Shown here: positions 25,117-34,005 of the stretch, in pieces | Layout of the letters: every line of letters starts with the position of its first letter | Position numbering within the stretch: position 1 is the first letter of the stretch | Origin: SZUA-229 sp036567985 | GTDB taxonomy: Bacteria; Pseudomonadota; Gammaproteobacteria; SZUA-229 | DNA length: 64,000 nt | Assembly: GCA_036567985.1 (NCBI GenBank) | Contig: DATCTK010000016.1 | Location: 62,001 to 126,000, forward strand | Direction: 5' to 3' | Notes under the pieces: model-generated | What the model was told of the DNA's origin: nothing | The model's database searches: none | Seen by the model: only the letters and a program-made list of their open reading frames with translations | Made by a program: the position numbers and the translations under genes

Positions 25117-25536
25117 TTATGCATTCAGCTCATCAAGTGCTTTCTGGTAACGATTGGCATGTGAACGCTCGGCTTTGGCCAGGGTTTCAAACCAGTCGGC
25201 AACTTCATCGAAGCCTTCGTCGCGAGCTGTTTTTGCCATACCCGGATACATATCAGTGTACTCGTGGGTTTCACCGGCAACGGCGGACTTCAGGTTGTCT
25301 TCTGTACCACCGAATGGCAGACCGGTTGCGGGATCACCACACTGCTCCAGGTATTCCAGATGGCCGTGAGCGTGGCCGGTTTCACCTTCTGCGGTTGAGC
25401 GGAACAGCGCTGACACATCGTTATAACCTTCGACATCGGCCTTGCTGGCAAAGTAAAGGTAACGACGGTTGGCCTGTGATTCACCCGCGAATGCGTCTTT
25501 CAGATTTTGCTCTGTTTTACTGCCTTTGAGCTCCAT
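25117..25536 (-). CDS. Rubrerythrin without rubredoxin domain
   Basis: A 139-residue four-helix diiron protein. Ligand motifs are AGES (Glu19), EGETGH (Glu52, His55), AGETHEYT (Glu89, Glu92) and AERSHA (Glu123, His126). The C-terminal CxxC rubredoxin domain of classical rubrerythrin is missing, so the protein ends at the helical bundle. Likely a peroxide reductase. I use the ATG at 25536 because AGGAG lies just before it; the frame extends further without support. It heads the three-gene group with the Fe-S oxidoreductase and DUF3501. Confidence 0.92.
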   Translation of the reverse strand: MELKGSKTEQNLKDAFAGESQANRRYLYFASKADVEGYNDVSALFRSTAEGETGHAHGHLEYLEQCGDPATGLPFGGTEDNLKSAVAGETHEYTDMYPGMAKTARDEGFDEVADWFETLAKAERSHANRYQKALDELNA

Positions 25537-25746
25537 TTTATTTCTCCTGTTTATGGTTAACGTTAGAAACAACGCTATTGATACTATGCTTATGATTAAT
25601 TAAATCTAATTAAAAATTTCTAAGCCCTCTATAGCTAAAATCAATGAAGCGAACGCTTATATTTGTAATATTTTTGTGTCGGGCACAGAGTCGCCAACTG
25701 GCCGCTTAAATTAACACCGGCAGCCTGTGGCGTAAATAAGGCAGGT

Positions 25747-26490
25747 CTACAGCTGTTGCTGCAGATAGAGTTGTGCCAGTTGCAGATCAAAGGCACGGGT
25801 GATTTTGATATTGTCTTCGTGGGCTTCTATTAATTGCGGGGTATAACCCGCCAGCTCCATCGCCGAGGCATCGTCGGTTATCGCCAGCTGTTGCTGCTGC
25901 GCCTGGGACAATGCCGCCAGCAGTAAATCCAGGCGAAACATCTGCGGTGTCAGTGCATGCCACAGGCCTTCACGGTTCACCGTGTGATCAATGGCATCAC
26001 CCGCCCCGGCACGTTTCATGGTATCCCGTACCGGTAACGCCAGCAGGCCGCCATTTTTATTCGATGCCTGCTCGATCAGCTGCTGGATATCCGCCGTGCG
26101 CACGCAGGGCCGCGCCGCATCATGCACCAGTGCCCACACTGTCTGCTTGCCAGCCAGCTGCTGCTGTAACAGCTGCAGCGCATTGAGCACGGAATCACTG
26201 CGCTCCTTGCCGCCTTGCGCGATCAACAGCGGTTTGTCACTGTGATAGTTGAGTGCGGGCCAGTATTCATCCCCTTCACTGATGGCGAGTACCGCACCAC
26301 TGATGGCGGGCATCGACAACAATCGGTCGAGGGTATGTTCGATTACGGTTTTATTGTCCAGCGGCAGATACTGCTTGGGGCGATCCGCCTGCATGCGACT
26401 GCCCACCCCTGCTGCTGGGATAATTGCCCAGTAGCTTTGCTTGTCGTCAACTTTGGTGATTGCGGGTGATCGCGGGGATTCAGTTGGCAT
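25747..26490 (-). CDS. ispD: 2-C-methyl-D-erythritol 4-phosphate cytidylyltransferase
   Basis: A ~247-residue nucleotidyltransferase of the MEP isoprenoid pathway. The CTP-binding loop is PAAGVGSRMQADRPKQYLPL, followed by VHDAARPCVRTADI and VRDTMKRA. I place the start at the ATG at 26490, which overlaps the end of ftsB by 11 bp. The longer frame would run through most of ftsB in another phase. The ftsB-ispD order is standard; ispF, often next, is not downstream here. Confidence 0.95.
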   Translation of the reverse strand: MPTESPRSPAITKVDDKQSYWAIIPAAGVGSRMQADRPKQYLPLDNKTVIEHTLDRLLSMPAISGAVLAISEGDEYWPALNYHSDKPLLIAQGGKERSDSVLNALQLLQQQLAGKQTVWALVHDAARPCVRTADIQQLIEQASNKNGGLLALPVRDTMKRAGAGDAIDHTVNREGLWHALTPQMFRLDLLLAALSQAQQQQLAITDDASAMELAGYTPQLIEAHEDNIKITRAFDLQLAQLYLQQQL

Positions 26491-26779
26491 TCTGTTTTTC
26501 GGCAGGTGGTTGATTGATAATCTGGTAGAACTGTTCGTCCTTGCGCACCATGCCCAGCTCGCTGCGGGCACGTTCTTCTATGGCATCCAGCCCCTTTTTA
26601 AGGTCTTCAACCTCGGCTTGCAGCGCCGCATTGCGCTCCTGTAGTTGCTGCTTTACCTGTTGCTGCTGCTGCACATCCTGGCGTAACTGCAGAACCGATG
26701 GCACACCGCCGTCACCCACCCAGAGCTTGTACTGTAATAACAGTAAAAGAAGCGTCAGCAATGAGAGTAACCATTTCAA
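26480..26779 (-). CDS. ftsB: FtsB, divisome protein
   Basis: A 99-residue bitopic protein: a short cytoplasmic start, one membrane helix (LLSLLTLLLLLLQYKLWVG), a coiled coil rich in Q, L and E (about residues 32-70), and the conserved tail IEERARSELGMVRKDEQFYQII. It links FtsL and FtsQ in the divisome. The order eno-ftsB-ispD supports the call. Its 3' end overlaps the ispD start. Confidence 0.94.
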   Translation of the reverse strand: MKWLLSLLTLLLLLLQYKLWVGDGGVPSVLQLRQDVQQQQQVKQQLQERNAALQAEVEDLKKGLDAIEERARSELGMVRKDEQFYQIINQPPAEKQNAN

Positions 26780-26867
26780 TCAGGCGGATCTCCCGGTTCA
26801 GGTGACAACAGACTATGCGTGATGTAAGAACTCACTCCGGCCCAATGCCGGAGTGAGCAAAGCTGAA

Positions 26868-28148
26868 TCAGCTCAGGTGTTTGAAGGCCGACTTGCCGGC
26901 ATACACCGCTTTATCGCCCAGGGTTTCTTCAATGCGCAGCAGCTGATTGTATTTAGCAACGCGGTCTGAGCGGGATAAGGAACCGGTTTTAATCTGGCCG
27001 GTTGCCGTGGCCACACACAGATCAGCTATGGTGCTGTCCTCGGTTTCACCGGAACGGTGTGATACCACGGCGGTATAACCCGAGTCATGGGCCATTTTGA
27101 TCGCGTTCAGGGTTTCAGTCAGGGTGCCGATCTGGTTGAATTTGATCAGGATGGAATTGGCAATGTTTTTATCAATGCCTTGCTTGAAGATTTTTGTATT
27201 GGTAACAAACAGGTCATCCCCCACCAGCTGTACCTTGTCACCCAGACGCTCGGTCAGTTTGGCCCAGCCAGCCCAGTCGCCTTCATCCAGACCGTCTTCA
27301 ATGGTAATAATCGGGTATTTATCACACCAGTCTGCCAGGTAGTCAACCATGTCTTCGGCTGACAGTTTGCGACCTTCTGACGCCAGGTTGTACTGGCCAT
27401 CTTTATAGAATTCGGAGCTGGCCACGTCCAGACCCAGGTACACATCCTTGCCCGGAGTAAAGCCGGCTTTTTCAATCGCTTCCAGAATCACTTCAATCGC
27501 TTCTTCATTGGACGACAGGTTAGGCGCAAAACCACCTTCATCACCCACCGCGGTGCTCATGCCGCGCCCAGCCAGTACGGACTTCAGGGTGTGGAAGACT
27601 TCCGTACCGTAACGCAATGCTTCCCTGAACGAAGGTGCGCCCACCGGCAGAATCATAAATTCCTGCATGTCCACGCTGTTATCCGCATGGGAACCGCCAT
27701 TGATGATATTCATCATGGGCACAGGTAATACAAACTTGCCAGTGCCAAGGTAATCAAACAGGTCTTTCTTTTCAAAGGCGGCCGCCGCATGGGCCGAGGC
27801 CAGTGAAACCGCCAGCAGTGCATTAGCACCCAGTCGGCCCTTGTTTTCCGTGCCATCCAGCTTGAGCATAATCTCGTCGATGGTCTGCTGTTCACGGCAA
27901 TCAATGCCGATTAACGCCTGCTGGATTTCGCCGTTAACATTGGCAACGGCTTTTAGCACACCCTTACCCAGGTAGCGGCTCTTGTCATCGTCACGCAGTT
28001 CGATGGCTTCACGGGTGCCGGTGGAGGCACCGGATGGAACCGCTGCTCGGCCACGTACACCGCTTTCCAGAATCACATCGGCTTCTACCGTCGGGTTACC
28101 ACGGGAGTCGAGAATTTCGCGCGCAATTATCTGCTTTATTTTAGACAT
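26868..28148 (-). CDS. eno: Enolase
   Basis: A 426-residue enzyme interconverting 2-phosphoglycerate and phosphoenolpyruvate. Seen are AREILDSRGNPTVE, GASTGTREAIELRD, the metal ligands in LGLDVASSEF, IEDGLDE and LVGDDLFVTN, and the signature ILIKFNQIGTLTETLNAI with VVSHRSGETEDSTIADL. Full length, with an AGGAAAAC ribosome site. It lies between kdsA and ftsB on the minus strand. Confidence 0.98.
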   Translation of the reverse strand: MSKIKQIIAREILDSRGNPTVEADVILESGVRGRAAVPSGASTGTREAIELRDDDKSRYLGKGVLKAVANVNGEIQQALIGIDCREQQTIDEIMLKLDGTENKGRLGANALLAVSLASAHAAAAFEKKDLFDYLGTGKFVLPVPMMNIINGGSHADNSVDMQEFMILPVGAPSFREALRYGTEVFHTLKSVLAGRGMSTAVGDEGGFAPNLSSNEEAIEVILEAIEKAGFTPGKDVYLGLDVASSEFYKDGQYNLASEGRKLSAEDMVDYLADWCDKYPIITIEDGLDEGDWAGWAKLTERLGDKVQLVGDDLFVTNTKIFKQGIDKNIANSILIKFNQIGTLTETLNAIKMAHDSGYTAVVSHRSGETEDSTIADLCVATATGQIKTGSLSRSDRVAKYNQLLRIEETLGDKAVYAGKSAFKHLS

Positions 28149-28283
28149 GTTTTCCTCAATACTTTCAAGTATTTATAGTTACTTTTTAAATTAATTATTA
28201 ATCTTACTGCGGGTGTGTTACAGCGCCATGACAGGGTAATAAAAGTCGCACTGCCAGCGACAGATCCCGCCATTATAATCGGC

Positions 28284-29117
28284 CTACAACTGGTCTTCTT
28301 CAAACGGTGACGACTTCACCAGGTTATCGATTGCCTGCAGTCGTTGCAGCAGCCCTTCCAGCTGACCCAGCGGCCAGGCATTGGGGCCGTCACTCAGCGC
28401 ATTCGCAGGGTCTGGATGGGTTTCCATAAACAGACCGGAAACACCCGCTGCCACCGCGGCTCTGGCAAGTACCGGCACATGCTCGCGCTGGCCACCGGAA
28501 CAGGCGCCCTGGCCACCGGGCAGCTGCACCGAGTGGGTGGCATCAAATACCACCGGGCAATTGGTCTCGCGCATTACCGCCAGGCCACGCATATCCGACA
28601 CCAGGTTGTTATAACCAAACGAGACGCCCCGTTCGCATACCATCAGTTGCTGGTTGCCGGTGGTGCGTGCCTTGTCCACCACGTTTTTCATATCCCAGGG
28701 CGCCATAAACTGGCCCTTCTTGATATTCACCGGCTTGCCGGTGGCCGCCACCTTAAGAATGAAATTGGTCTGGCGACACAGAAACGCCGGTGTCTGCAGC
28801 ACATCCACCACATCCGCCACCTCGTCCATGGGGGTGTCTTCGTGCACATCGGTAATCACCGGCACACCCAGCTCGTCTTTCACTTTCTGCAGAATGCGCA
28901 GGCCTTCGGCCATACCCAGCCCGCGGAAGCTGTCGATAGAAGAGCGGTTGGCCTTGTCAAACGATGACTTGTACACAAAGGGAATGCCCAGCTTTGAGGT
29001 AATTTCCAGCAGCTGGGTGGCGGTGTTGAGCGCCATTGCCTCGGATTCAATTACACAGGGCCCGGCAAACAGGAAGAAAGGCTGATCCAGCCCGGCTTTA
29101 ATTCCACAGAATTCCAT
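28284..29117 (-). CDS. kdsA: 3-deoxy-D-manno-octulosonate 8-phosphate synthase
   Basis: A 277-residue TIM-barrel enzyme that condenses phosphoenolpyruvate with arabinose 5-phosphate to make KDO-8-phosphate for lipopolysaccharide. Motifs are LFAGPCVIESEAMAL, YKSSFDKANRSS, DVHEDTPMDEVADVVDVLQTPAFLCRQT and FDATHSVQLPGGQG. The start codon overlaps the pyrG stop by one base (TAATG), so translation is coupled. Indicates a Gram-negative outer membrane with KDO. Confidence 0.97.
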   Translation of the reverse strand: MEFCGIKAGLDQPFFLFAGPCVIESEAMALNTATQLLEITSKLGIPFVYKSSFDKANRSSIDSFRGLGMAEGLRILQKVKDELGVPVITDVHEDTPMDEVADVVDVLQTPAFLCRQTNFILKVAATGKPVNIKKGQFMAPWDMKNVVDKARTTGNQQLMVCERGVSFGYNNLVSDMRGLAVMRETNCPVVFDATHSVQLPGGQGACSGGQREHVPVLARAAVAAGVSGLFMETHPDPANALSDGPNAWPLGQLEGLLQRLQAIDNLVKSSPFEEDQL

Positions 29118-30754
29118 TAGCTGGCTCCTCGGCTGTCACGGTGTGTATTTGATGCCTTGATAAAATCGGTAAACAGCGGATGCCCACGGCGTGGCGTGGA
29201 GGTAAATTCCGGGTGGAACTGACAGGCCACAAACCACGGATGATCCGCCAGTTCCACGACCTCAACCAGGTTGCCGTCCACCGAGCGACCGGAAATCACC
29301 AGGCCCTTTTGCTGCAGGGTGTCCAGGTAGGTGTTATTGAATTCATAACGATGGCGATGACGCTCGGATATGGTGTCTGCCCCGTAAATCTCACTGACCT
29401 TGCTGCCCGGCAACAGTTTGCAAGGTTGCGCACCCAGGCGCATGGTGCCACCCAGGTCGGAGTTTTCATCGCGTACTTCGGTTTCGCCGGACTCATCCTG
29501 CCATTCGGTAATCAGTGCGATCACCGGGTGCGTGGTGTGTGGATCAAACTCGGTGCTGTGGGCATCATCCATCGCCGCCATGTGCCGGGCGTATTCAATC
29601 ACCGCCACCTGCATACCCAGGCAGATGCCCAGGTAGGGAATCTTGTGCTCGCGGGCATACTGCACCGCGGCAATCTTACCTTCCACGCCCCGTTTGCCGA
29701 AGCCACCGGGTACCAGAATGCCATCCAGTGACTGCAGCTGGCTCATATCGCCGCCTTCCAGGGTTTCAGAGTCGATGTATTTGATATTCACCTTGAGCTT
29801 GTTCTGAATGCCGGCATGGGCCAGTGATTCATTCAGCGACTTGTAGGACTCGGTGAGATCCACGTACTTGCCCACCATGCCGATGGTGACTTCGGATTCT
29901 GGATGTTCCAGTGCATAGACCACCGCCTGCCAGTCGGATAGATCCGCTTCCGGCAGGTTCAGGTGCAGTTTTTCCGCGACGATGTTATCCAGCCCCTGGT
30001 CATGTAGCCATTGTGGAATCTTGTAGATGTGGTCAAGGTCCTTGGCGGAGATGACCGCGCGCTGTTCAACATTGGTAAACAGCGCAATCTTGCGGCGTTC
30101 TTCTTCAGGCAGGTAGGCCTCGGAGCGGCACAGCAGGATATCCGGCTGGATACCGATCGAGCGTAGCTCCTTGACCGAGTGCTGGGTGGGCTTGGTTTTT
30201 ACCTCACCCGCCGACCTGATATAGGGCACCAGCGTGAGGTGGATAAACAGCGCATTGTCATGCCCCATTTCCACGCCCATCTGGCGAATCGCCTCAAGAA
30301 ACGGCAGGGATTCAATATCACCCACGGTGCCGCCGATTTCCACCATTGCAATGTCGGCCCCTTTGGCGCCTTCGATCACACTGCGCTTGATTTCATCGGT
30401 AATGTGCGGAATCACCTGTACGGTGCCGCCCAGGTATTCGCCGCGGCGCTCTTTACGGATCACCGTTTCATAAATACGCCCCGAGGTGAAATTGCTCGCC
30501 TGGGAGGTGCGGGAATTAACAAACCGCTCATAGTGCCCCAGATCCAGGTCGGTTTCTGCGCCGTCTTCGGTGACAAACACTTCACCGTGCTGAAACGGAC
30601 TCATGGTACCGGGATCAACATTGATGTAGGGGTCGAGCTTGAGCATTTTTACGGAAAGGCCACGTGCCTCGAGAATGGCACCGAGAGAAGCGGCAGCGAT
30701 CCCCTTTCCCAGAGAAGAAACTACACCACCGGTAATAAATATATAACGTGTCAT
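29117..30754 (-). CDS. pyrG: CTP synthase
   Basis: A 545-residue enzyme aminating UTP to CTP. The synthetase domain starts YIFITGGVVSSLGKGIAAAS (P-loop), with DPYINVDPGTMSPFQHGEVFVT. The glutaminase domain has GICLGMQ with the nucleophile Cys378 and the His/Glu pair near the C-terminus (ACQFHPEFTSTP). Full length. First of the pyrG-kdsA-eno-ftsB-ispD run. Confidence 0.98.
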   Translation of the reverse strand: MTRYIFITGGVVSSLGKGIAAASLGAILEARGLSVKMLKLDPYINVDPGTMSPFQHGEVFVTEDGAETDLDLGHYERFVNSRTSQASNFTSGRIYETVIRKERRGEYLGGTVQVIPHITDEIKRSVIEGAKGADIAMVEIGGTVGDIESLPFLEAIRQMGVEMGHDNALFIHLTLVPYIRSAGEVKTKPTQHSVKELRSIGIQPDILLCRSEAYLPEEERRKIALFTNVEQRAVISAKDLDHIYKIPQWLHDQGLDNIVAEKLHLNLPEADLSDWQAVVYALEHPESEVTIGMVGKYVDLTESYKSLNESLAHAGIQNKLKVNIKYIDSETLEGGDMSQLQSLDGILVPGGFGKRGVEGKIAAVQYAREHKIPYLGICLGMQVAVIEYARHMAAMDDAHSTEFDPHTTHPVIALITEWQDESGETEVRDENSDLGGTMRLGAQPCKLLPGSKVSEIYGADTISERHRHRYEFNNTYLDTLQQKGLVISGRSVDGNLVEVVELADHPWFVACQFHPEFTSTPRRGHPLFTDFIKASNTHRDSRGAS

Positions 30755-30909
30755 TGGGTAACAGGGGCCTTATCGGAAGAGGTTTGAAAGACACATAAAA
30801 CGTGCTGAATATTAGCAAATAACTATTTGTTTCTCAATGACTTGTGGGTCACAGAACAGAAATAATCCCCTGGCCTGAATGGCGCTTACTTAAGAGCAAA
30901 AGACGTGGA

Positions 30910-31023
30910 TCCGCAAATAAACGCAAATGTACGCAAATAAAAACCTATTGATTATGTTGATGTGGTGCAGCGGATTTTTTCAGACATGAAACAATTTGCG
31001 TTTATTCGCGTTCATTTGCGGAC
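30910..31023. repeat. AACGC palindrome, subtype B, full copy
   Basis: Arms at 30910-30942 (TCCGCAAATAAACGCAAATG-type) and 30992-31023 (its approximate complement, ending CATTTGCGGAC). The spacer is ~50 bp. It lies in the 530-bp gap between the divergent pyrG and zapE genes, so here it is upstream of both. The rest of the gap shows no gene. Confidence 0.88.
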
Positions 31024-31248
31024 TTTTCTTCTTAATTAAATTAAGTGCCATTCTCCCCTGACCTGACAAGTTTTGGCGGCACCCTGAAAAGCAGCTGTGC
31101 ACAGCCAGGATCAGGCGAGCGGCAGCTGATAATTTCACCTGCACATGGCAGAACGATGAGTCATAATGCACCCCAAATACAGCGAGTTCCAGCTGGATTT
31201 AGCCCATGGAACATATAACAATCTGGTTTAACTAAACAACCTATCTTA

Positions 31249-31279
31249 TTGAATATAAATAGAAATACTGCTATATAAT
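31249..31279 (+). promoter_or_regulatory. Candidate zapE promoter abutting the start codon
   Basis: TTGAAT at 31249-31254 and TATATA at 31272-31277 are separated by 17 bp (or TATAAT at 31274-31279, spacing 19). The ATG follows 6-8 bp later and has no ribosome site, so the transcript would start at or next to the start codon. Confidence 0.55.
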
Positions 31280-31285
31280 TTACTT

Positions 31286-32395
31286 ATGCCCATCCTTGAT
31301 GAATATAAGCGACAAATTCTGCAAAAGCAGATGATGGATGACCCGGCGCAACAGCAGGCCCTGCAGCAGCTCGCCCAGTTACAGCGTCAACTGACTGATT
31401 ACTCGCGGCAGAGCCGCAGCCTGTCACACAAACTTCAGGTGTTTTTCAGGGGGCACACACAGGCGCCGCAGGGCCTGTATTTATGGGGCGGTGTGGGCCG
31501 AGGTAAAACCTGGCTGATGGATATGTTCTACGACACGCTGGAGACTGGGAACAGCCATGGCAAAAACAAACTTCGCCTGCACTTCCACCACTTTATGCGC
31601 AGCATACATGACCAGCTGAGCCTGATCGGCGAAGGCAAAAACCCATTGCAAAGCATCGCCCGCACCTTTGCCGACAAGTATCAGCTGCTCTGCCTGGATG
31701 AATTCCATGTCTCGGACATCAGTGATGCCATGCTGTTGTCCGGCCTGCTGCAACAGTTTTTTAGCCAGGGCGTGGTCATTGTCGCCACCTCCAACCAGCC
31801 GCCGGACGAGCTGTATAAAAATGGCCTGCAGCGCGAACGCTTTCTGCCGGCAATCGAGCTGATTAAGCAATACATGAACACCCTGGCCCTGCCCGGCAAA
31901 ACAGACCACAGGTTGCGCCTGCTGGAACAGACTGATAGCTGGCGCCTCAGCTCGCAACACAGCCAGGCTGACCTGGAACGCAGCTTTACTGCGCTGGCCA
32001 CCACAGCGGCCCAGCGTAACCAGAAGCTGCATCTCAATTACCGCAAAATCCACAGCCTGATGCTCTCCAGCGATATTATCTGGTTTGACTTTGATGCCCT
32101 GTGTGGCGATCAGCGCGGTTCTGCGGATTACATAGAGCTGGCACGGCAATACCACAGCATTTTTATCAGCGACATTCCACAGATGGATGACAGCCAGAAT
32201 GACAAAGCCAAACGCTTTATTACCCTGATTGACGAGCTTTATGACCGTCGCGTCAAGCTGTTCGCCAGTGCGGCGACTGAACCCCGGGATATCTACACCG
32301 GTCAGCAGCTGGCATTCGAGTTCCAGCGCACCGTCAGCCGCCTGCTGGAAATGCGAAGCCATGACTATATGCAACAGGCCCACAAAAGCCGTTGA
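31286..32395 (+). CDS. zapE: ZapE/AFG1-family AAA+ ATPase
   Basis: A 369-residue cytoplasmic ATPase linked to the Z-ring in E. coli. Walker A is WGGVGRGKTWLMDMFY, Walker B lies in LLCLDEFHVSDISDAMLL, and sensor 1 in VIVATSNQPPDELYKNGLQRERFLPAI. The C-terminal part ends FEFQRTVSRLLEMRSHDYM, as in the family. The start chosen aligns with the E. coli N-terminus. No Shine-Dalgarno sequence is visible and a promoter-like sequence ends just before the ATG. Next gene on the same strand is a thioredoxin-fold protein 150 bp away. Confidence 0.94.
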   Translation: MPILDEYKRQILQKQMMDDPAQQQALQQLAQLQRQLTDYSRQSRSLSHKLQVFFRGHTQAPQGLYLWGGVGRGKTWLMDMFYDTLETGNSHGKNKLRLHFHHFMRSIHDQLSLIGEGKNPLQSIARTFADKYQLLCLDEFHVSDISDAMLLSGLLQQFFSQGVVIVATSNQPPDELYKNGLQRERFLPAIELIKQYMNTLALPGKTDHRLRLLEQTDSWRLSSQHSQADLERSFTALATTAAQRNQKLHLNYRKIHSLMLSSDIIWFDFDALCGDQRGSADYIELARQYHSIFISDIPQMDDSQNDKAKRFITLIDELYDRRVKLFASAATEPRDIYTGQQLAFEFQRTVSRLLEMRSHDYMQQAHKSR

Positions 32396-32548
32396 AGCTG
32401 CCAGGCCGTTGAAGCTACCAGGGTTAAAACGTACAACGACAAGCAAACAACCCAACTGCCGACATAGATCAATAAACACAGACAAGCCCTGCCCCAACGT
32501 CTATTCCGCACTGGCCAAAGCCACTATAAAGCTTTAAATTACTCCACC

Positions 32549-33655
32549 ATGATGCGAACCAGTCCACTAGATCACGCCCATCCATGCGCCAGGCCTGCAC
32601 TTGCAATACTGATGGCGGTATTAATTACCGCCATCCTGCTTGTGACGCCCCGACTGCAGGCTGCCCCGGCGGCAAATACGGCTGATAACGAACTCGCCTT
32701 TGATGACCAGCCACTGGCCGATGCCCTGCACCTGCCCGACTGGTTTAACCTGAGCTTTCTTGATTTAAACGAAAGCCTCGAAGAAGCGCTGAACGAAGGC
32801 AAGAGCGGCCTGATTATCTACTTCGGCCGCAAAGACTGCGCCTATTGCAAGGCACTGCTGGAGGATAACTGGGGCGACCCGGCTATTGCCCGCTATACAC
32901 AGCGGCACTTCAATGTGATCGCAATCGAGGTGCGCGGTTCACGCACTGTGACCGATTTCAGCGGCAAGAAATGGAGCGAGAAAGACTACTCCACCGCGAT
33001 GCGCACCAACTTTACCCCGACCCTGCTGTTCTACAACAAGCAGGCACAACTCGCCCTCAAGCTGCCAGGCTACCGACCCAAATACCAGTTCAGGGCTGCA
33101 CTGGAATATGTCGCCGACGCACACTACGCGAGGGAAAGCTTTCGCGACTACCTGGCCAGAGCGGAACTTGCACTCAGCTTCGGGCTAGCTGAACTGAACG
33201 ACAATGAGGTATTCCAGGCTCCGCCCTATAACCTCGACCGCCGGCATATCAGCGACAGCCAGTCTCTGAAGCCATTAATGGTATTTTTCGAGCACCCACG
33301 CTGCCATGCCTGCGATGTATTGCACGGCGACACCCTGAGTAATCCGCAGATTGAACAGCAGTTACAGCAACTGGATGTGGTGCAGTTGAACACACAGAAA
33401 ACCACTCCGGTGATTACCCCCGATGGCCGCAAAACCAGTGCCAGCGCATGGGCCGACGAACTGGACCTGACCTTTGCACCTGCACTGCTGTTTTTTGATG
33501 AAAAAGGTAATGAGATTCTGCGAATTGAATCTGTGATAAGATTTTACCGATTGAACAAGGTACTTGAATACATTACCGGCAGGCACTACCTCAGGTACCC
33601 GACATTCCAGAACTGGCTTCAGCATAGTCGCAATCAACGTAGTGCTGAAGAGTAA
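32549..33655 (+). CDS. Exported protein with two thioredoxin-fold domains
   Basis: A 368-residue protein with an N-terminal hydrophobic signal (about residues 15-38, ending LQAAPAANTA). Domain 1 (about 65-190) has FGRKDCAYCKALLED with a CxxC at 97-100 and the cis-Pro region TNFTPTLLFYNK. Domain 2 (about 235-345) has FFEHPRCHACDVLHGD with a CxxC at 252-255 and LTFAPALLFFDEKGNEI. Two tandem redox-active folds in one exported chain resemble SoxW or thioredoxin-like SoxS-type proteins. Partner unknown. Could be a periplasmic disulfide reductase for cytochrome or sulfur metabolism; this is inference. Confidence 0.8.
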   Translation: MMRTSPLDHAHPCARPALAILMAVLITAILLVTPRLQAAPAANTADNELAFDDQPLADALHLPDWFNLSFLDLNESLEEALNEGKSGLIIYFGRKDCAYCKALLEDNWGDPAIARYTQRHFNVIAIEVRGSRTVTDFSGKKWSEKDYSTAMRTNFTPTLLFYNKQAQLALKLPGYRPKYQFRAALEYVADAHYARESFRDYLARAELALSFGLAELNDNEVFQAPPYNLDRRHISDSQSLKPLMVFFEHPRCHACDVLHGDTLSNPQIEQQLQQLDVVQLNTQKTTPVITPDGRKTSASAWADELDLTFAPALLFFDEKGNEILRIESVIRFYRLNKVLEYITGRHYLRYPTFQNWLQHSRNQRSAEE

Positions 33656-33768
33656 ACAAACCGGCATCAGACTCTGACCGGTCAATGCAGGCAAAGCCGG
33701 AATGCGCCGGATAGTGAGCCCCGTGCAAATGCCCCACACAATAACCCGGACTCTATGAACAGATGACC

Positions 33769-33963
33769 ATGAACCAGCAAAAAGTCAATCAGGCCATAGA
33801 AGCCATCTGCCAGACCGGCTGCACCTCGGTAACAGCGGTTATTGCCACACTGGAAGCGGGTAAAACTGCCGAAGGACTGGAACACCTGAACAACGCCGAG
33901 CGTGATTTACTGACCCGTGAACTGAAAGCCATTATGTCAGTGTATGAAGAGCGTTACCGCTAG
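33769..33963 (+). CDS. Small conserved-looking protein, function unknown
   Basis: A 64-residue acidic helical protein beginning MNQQKVNQAIEAICQTGCTSVTAVIATLEAG and ending MSVYEERYR. No signal or membrane segment. The ATG at 33769 is preceded by another in-frame ATG two codons earlier; no strong ribosome site helps decide. Codon use is like the neighbours, and the segment LNNAERDLLTRELKAIMSVYE looks like a genuine helix, so I accept it as a gene. It lies between the thioredoxin-fold gene and sixA (convergent). Not recognised. Confidence 0.6.
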   Translation: MNQQKVNQAIEAICQTGCTSVTAVIATLEAGKTAEGLEHLNNAERDLLTRELKAIMSVYEERYR

Positions 33964-34005
33964 CAAACACACGGCATTAACCAGATCACGCTTAATCTGA
34001 CAGGA

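Noticed and set aside
31481..32497. A 338-residue minus-strand open frame opposite zapE
   Set aside because: It is a shadow of zapE, which has full AAA+ motifs on the plus strand; the antisense translation has no recognisable family and no ribosome site.
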